From Phellopilus nigrolimitatus (Eukaryota > Basidiomycota > Agaricomycetes > Hymenochaetales > Hymenochaetaceae), in NCBI GenBank assembly GCA_021029095.1, contig JAJOHG010000002.1, positions 930,001 through 994,000 of the forward strand: a stretch of DNA of 64,000 nt, read 5' to 3'. The notes beneath the pieces are model-generated. The model ran no database searches and was not told the origin of the DNA. It worked only from the letters and a program-made list of their open reading frames with translations. The position numbers and the translations under genes are program-made. Below are positions 56,956-64,000 of the stretch, in pieces. The first letter of the stretch is position 1, and each line of letters begins with the position of its first letter.

Positions 56956-57372
56956 GTAGCATTGCTTTTTTTTTTTACCTTGATCACGAAACCGAAGGAC
57001 TTGAAATTTCGTCTTTTTCATTCGTCAACCTTTAATTTACGTCACAAACCCAAAAATAAGGCAATAAAAAATAAGTATGCATAAAACATTAAAGTAAAGT
57101 GAGGGGTGCTGCGTAAAACAAAGGAGGGTTCGTATGATAAGCCAGTATCACCACAGGACAAGTTAAGTTAGGTGAGTAACATAACAATCCACAGAAATAT
57201 CGTACGGATAACTACAGATGCCGTTTAAAAGAAAAAAAAATCAATGAGTAAGATCAGTACAGGATGAAGATGCCGATCATGATGCGGATAAGAAATGCAT
57301 TACATAGAAGAGAAAAGTGCGTGGGACGTAAAGGAACTTGAGTTAATTGGAGCGAGGGGTGGCTTAGATCGC
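56956..57372. other. Convergent 3' intergenic region
   Basis: 417 bp of AT-rich sequence between the LPMO (+) and homeobox gene (-) stops, with A- and T-runs. No gene is seen. Confidence 0.6.
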
Positions 57373-58817
57373 TCATGGATATGGGAGCCCACTTTGGCGC
57401 TTTGGACGCCCACTGCCCTCGGGACTTCGGCCGCGGCGAAGTGCGTCAGGCGGTGGAGGTACAGATGGATGGGGGGACATCTCGCGGTGACTCCTGTGGG
57501 AGCTGTGTCCAGGCGAGTGCGCGCCGTATGGTCCTCCGATGGTTGACGGGCTCACAGCAATCTCTGCCCCAGAACGCCCGACACCTGGAGCTGGAGAAGG
57601 ACCTGCAGATGACGAAGGGATCGACGATCCCGTGTACGGGTGATGCATAATGGGTGGAAGGGCGTTCCCGACCGACCGACTTTGACGAGTGGATTGCCGC
57701 TTGTTTTGGAACCTGGAAAGAAGTACGGTGAGGAAAATAGGGTCGCCAGAGTATGATTTTGAACTCACCAGATCTGCACGCTTCTCGCAGACATATCCAG
57801 CTTCTTCGCAAGCTCCATCCGTTCTTCGGTCGTTGGGAAAGCGGTACGGGCGTACACTTCGTTCAAGACTTTTAACTGGGCGGCGTCGGCCCGCTTGCGC
57901 TTCTTCTTCACCTGAGGATAATCGACGGGCGAAGGCTCTTGTGGTGAATGGCCGTCCCGTGACGAACGTGCATACGGAGAGACAAGGTGAGCATCCGTGC
58001 GCAGCGGAGCGCCCCATTCATTCATGTGTGTAGAGCGGTGGGAAGACTGGTGTACGTCCTGGGGAAAATGCATAGGATGTGGTGCGTGTGGATGATGGCG
58101 GGTGTCAATAGGTGGGGGATGGAAAGACGGGTACGAGCTTGGATGAACATTAGAGTGATGAAGAGCATCATAATTGACTGGATAAGAAGAAGTTGGGGAA
58201 TGAATGTTATTCTCTGGCATAGTAGCGCTTAGAGAAAAACTTGGAGGGTATGAGCTAATGTCGGCCGCCCAAGGTTCTTCTCGGGATTGAGGAATATTCA
58301 TGGGGGCGCGACGTTGGGTATCTTGAGTTGCAATGCCTGGCGACTGGCGCAGAGCGGGGTATGACAAATGAGAAGCTTGCGGTGGTTGTCGCTCATAGTC
58401 AAAGGGCGGATAATTATTATAGGGAGGATGGCCAGCCATCGTCGTATCTGGGCGCAGACAGACGGTGAGAATGTTGAAGAATGAGGAAGAAAGTGAGCGA
58501 CGTACGTCCGTTATTAGACCAATAGCCGGAGTTTAATGAAGGTGAGAATAATTCGTTCCTACTTGGCGACATTCTTGAGGAAATTGAATCGTGCTGGGAG
58601 TCTGTTTTCATTAAATTGAGCAAAATGAACACCGAAAATGGTGAATATGAAACAACCGACCTGAATAAGGATTCGCGAAAGCTGAAGAAAGAGGAGGGAG
58701 AACGGTGCGTCCGCTCTGTCCGGAGTTGAATGTTCCGCCGTGGACGTTCAGGTCTGGCGGGCTTCTACGATAGCGATTCGAGACTGGGTATGCAGCGTCG
58801 CGTTGAATGTTCGACAT
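57373..58817 (-). CDS. Homeobox (homeodomain) transcription factor
   Basis: The start at 58817 gives MSNIQRDAAYPVSNRYRRSP. Exon 1 ends SSAFANPYS, exon 2 reads DSQHDSISSRMSPSRNELFS to NSGYWSNNGR, and exon 3 starts at the TTMAGHPPYNNYPPF codons. A long His/Pro/Ser/Tyr-rich disordered region precedes a homeodomain: KKKRKRADAAQLKVLNEVYA, RTAFPTTEERMELAKKLDMS and ARSVQIW/FQNKRQSTRQ. An intron splits the recognition helix between W48 and F49, and residue 50 is Gln. A second disordered Pro/Ser/His-rich region ends RPKRQSGLPYP. It has standard 60-residue length without the TALE insertion, so it is of the Pho2/Yox1-like typical class, not a mating-type HD1. It acts in the nucleus. Targets are unknown. 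The frame is intact. Confidence 0.88.
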
Positions 58818-60277
58818 ATGAGTACAAAAGTTGAGAACAAGAGAGAAGAAAGACGAACTATTTAATACTACTGTGTGCTGCGCGAGCTTGGAGAAATGAC
58901 TCACTGTGCGGTGTCGATGCAGATCGCGGTCGTTAGCTTAAGGGTGAGGTAGAGGGTAGGTGAAGGTGCATGAGTAGTCGGTGCAGAACGAACACGTTAC
59001 CGATTTAACGGCTGAACAGGCACAATAAACTTTTTATGGCCTTGGCGCCAAAAAGAACAGAGTGAAAGCCGAAGACTAAAACATATATTTAGCGTGACGT
59101 ATTCGCTAGTGTCTTCCGGGGTCAAGGTAGTAAAAGGGCGAAAGTAGAAGTTCGCCGTCGCATCCTTGACCAAATCGAGATGAAAGAACTCGAAGAGATA
59201 CATTTCTTTCAATTTTTTTTTTCTTTCTGCAAACCCGGAACACGCAGATTTCTGTCGAGCTGTGTTTCCGGCCTCGCGCGCAGGGGCTGTAATTGCTCGT
59301 GTCCCTGGAACGAGCGCAGTGGCCTCGTGGTGAAGGTCAAGCACAGTGGGGAGCCGGGCAGAGACCTCCGAAGGCACATCCGCACAGCCAACTGCCACGC
59401 CGACGGAGGGAGGTAGGACCAATACGAGCTTCAGGTTGGGCGCAGTCTCACTTCTGGCCTTGAATGCGGCGCATGAATATATCTTGAGATTTGAAACGAA
59501 AAGGGCGAAAGGACTGCTAGAAGAAAGGCAAGAAGGACCTGAAGAAGAAGAAGATGACGAATGCGGTAAGACATCGTGTTTCCCCACGAGGCACTTCCTT
59601 AGTCTTCCTGTCTACCGCTCAGCTTCGCTCTCCCTCCAAAGCCCGATCGCGTGTGTTGTCGCCATGGCTGTCTGCGAAACGGCTGCTGACTGTTCGGACA
59701 GTTACTTACGCAATTTTGACATTGTGAATTTTCCCAAAGTCTATACGGTAAAAAGCCAGGCAGATTCCCTCGGCTCTCCGACAACTGCAAGACGATCTGG
59801 ATCTGTCCACTCTCCGGAACAACACCCGGTACCCACTGCGCCCGGGTCACCATGAGCCGAGTGAAAAACCCTGTGAAGCGGACATTCCCTCAGATCCTTA
59901 CTGGTATTATACGCTAAAATATTACGCAGAAGCGGAGAAAGCTGGAGTAGAGCTCCTCTGCCACCGCTTCATTTCGGAACGGAAGCAAATCTTGTTCTCC
60001 TGCATTTCCTGGCCCATTGCATGTGACGACGGGAATAAAATACATATGCTGTCCATATTCGTGCAGTGTTATTGTCGTGAAGCCTCACCGTCGATCCCGA
60101 ATTGCATACATTTATTTCCACTTTAGGATAGCTTCGATCAGCGACCAAATAATAGGGGTTCTCTGTAATCACTCGCAGCTTGAATGCTTGAGGTACAGCT
60201 AGAACTATTACTTTATCTCCTCTGTCGTGCAATATCCAGCTGAGAGATGGACTGACCAGCTCCGTCGTCGTCTTCCT
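58818..60277. other. Divergent intergenic region between homeobox and NDR kinase genes
   Basis: 1.46 kb. It contains overlapping long open frames on both strands (59346-59855 on plus, 58997-59587 on minus), neither with a recognised domain. The plus frame includes a helical charged stretch (LLALNAAHEYILRFETKRAK, 59447-59510) that could be an exon of a small gene. The rest is AT-rich promoter-like sequence. I do not call a gene here. Confidence 0.45.
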
Positions 60278-63877
<3,600 letters not shown>

Positions 63878-64000
63878 ATAGTTGTCTGGTATAGCACTGT
63901 GGGAGACACGAACTGCTATGTCTGCTCTGCGGAGCATCGCTCACGACTTTTTGATGACATTTTTATTCCTTCTATCATCAGTGATTGATCACTGACTGTA

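Noticed and set aside
58997..59587. 196-codon minus-strand ORF beside the homeobox gene
   Set aside because: It lacks a recognisable domain, is Ser-run rich and overlaps another open frame; not supported as a gene.

Overview
The window is genomic DNA from a filamentous basidiomycete, most likely an Agaricomycete. The evidence is intron-dense genes (mostly 45-65 nt GT-AG introns), a wood- or litter-decay enzyme (AA9 copper monooxygenase), Zn2Cys6 transcription factors, a SNG1/DUF3533 transporter-like protein, an NDR kinase, SPO11 and a New1/EF3-type ABC-F ATPase. It is ordinary nuclear gene space. I see no transposon, virus, CRISPR array or biosynthetic cluster.

Layout. 1-243 is the 3' end of an unidentified gene (+). 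452-4136 (-) is a lysine/serine-rich, probably nuclear protein with an internal 276-bp tandem duplication. 4338-4772 (+) is a small complex I subunit. 5031-11258 (-) holds two tandem paralogous Zn2Cys6 regulators. 11990-15949 (+) is a GH63-like glycosidase. 16542-18990 (-) is a single-pass surface protein, 19571-21665 (-) a caprin-like RGG RNA-binding protein and 22023-23116 (-) an SDR oxidoreductase. 23837-26038 (+) is a multi-pass RING-H2 E3 ligase, 26320-28663 (-) a large coiled-coil protein and 28791-29531 (-) a small basic unknown. 30896-32398 (-) is a mitochondrial carrier. 33398-37609 (+) is a RhoGAP, 38281-40482 (+) a DUF3533 membrane protein and ~41519-42531 (+) a single-pass membrane protein. 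SPO11 (42717-44835, -) is divergent from a GTPBP1-type GTPase (45355-48027, +). Then come a membrane-anchored GH18 chitinase (48287-50071, +), an intron-containing tRNA-Gly (50406-50506, -), a New1-type ABC-F ATPase (50892-55095, +), an AA9 LPMO (55521-56955, +), a homeobox factor (57373-58817, -) and an NDR kinase (60278-63877, +).

Functionally the genes do not form one pathway. There are loose themes of cell wall and polarity (chitinase, RhoGAP, NDR kinase, surface proteins), translation and RNA (New1-type ATPase, GTPBP1, caprin-like, tRNA) and transcriptional control (two Zn2Cys6 factors and a homeobox factor).

The most striking property is that at least a dozen conserved coding frames are broken by a single base, nearly always +1 and often in a short homopolymer. 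Removing or adding one base at each site brings the conserved frame back into register. The breaks sit in unrelated housekeeping and accessory genes, so the likeliest explanation is residual indel error in the assembly. Real decay of individual genes cannot be excluded without reads. Several genes (complex I subunit, carrier, SDR, New1-type ATPase, homeobox factor) read through cleanly. Other notable points are a 12-nt microexon encoding the PTNH motif of the ABC-F ATPase, 10- and 17-nt microexons in the LPMO, an intron inside the DNA-binding domain of only one of the two Zn2Cys6 paralogues, a GC-AG intron, and a possible upstream membrane-anchor exon for the GH63 gene. Exon boundaries given here were read by eye from splice signals and protein-family patterns, not from transcripts.
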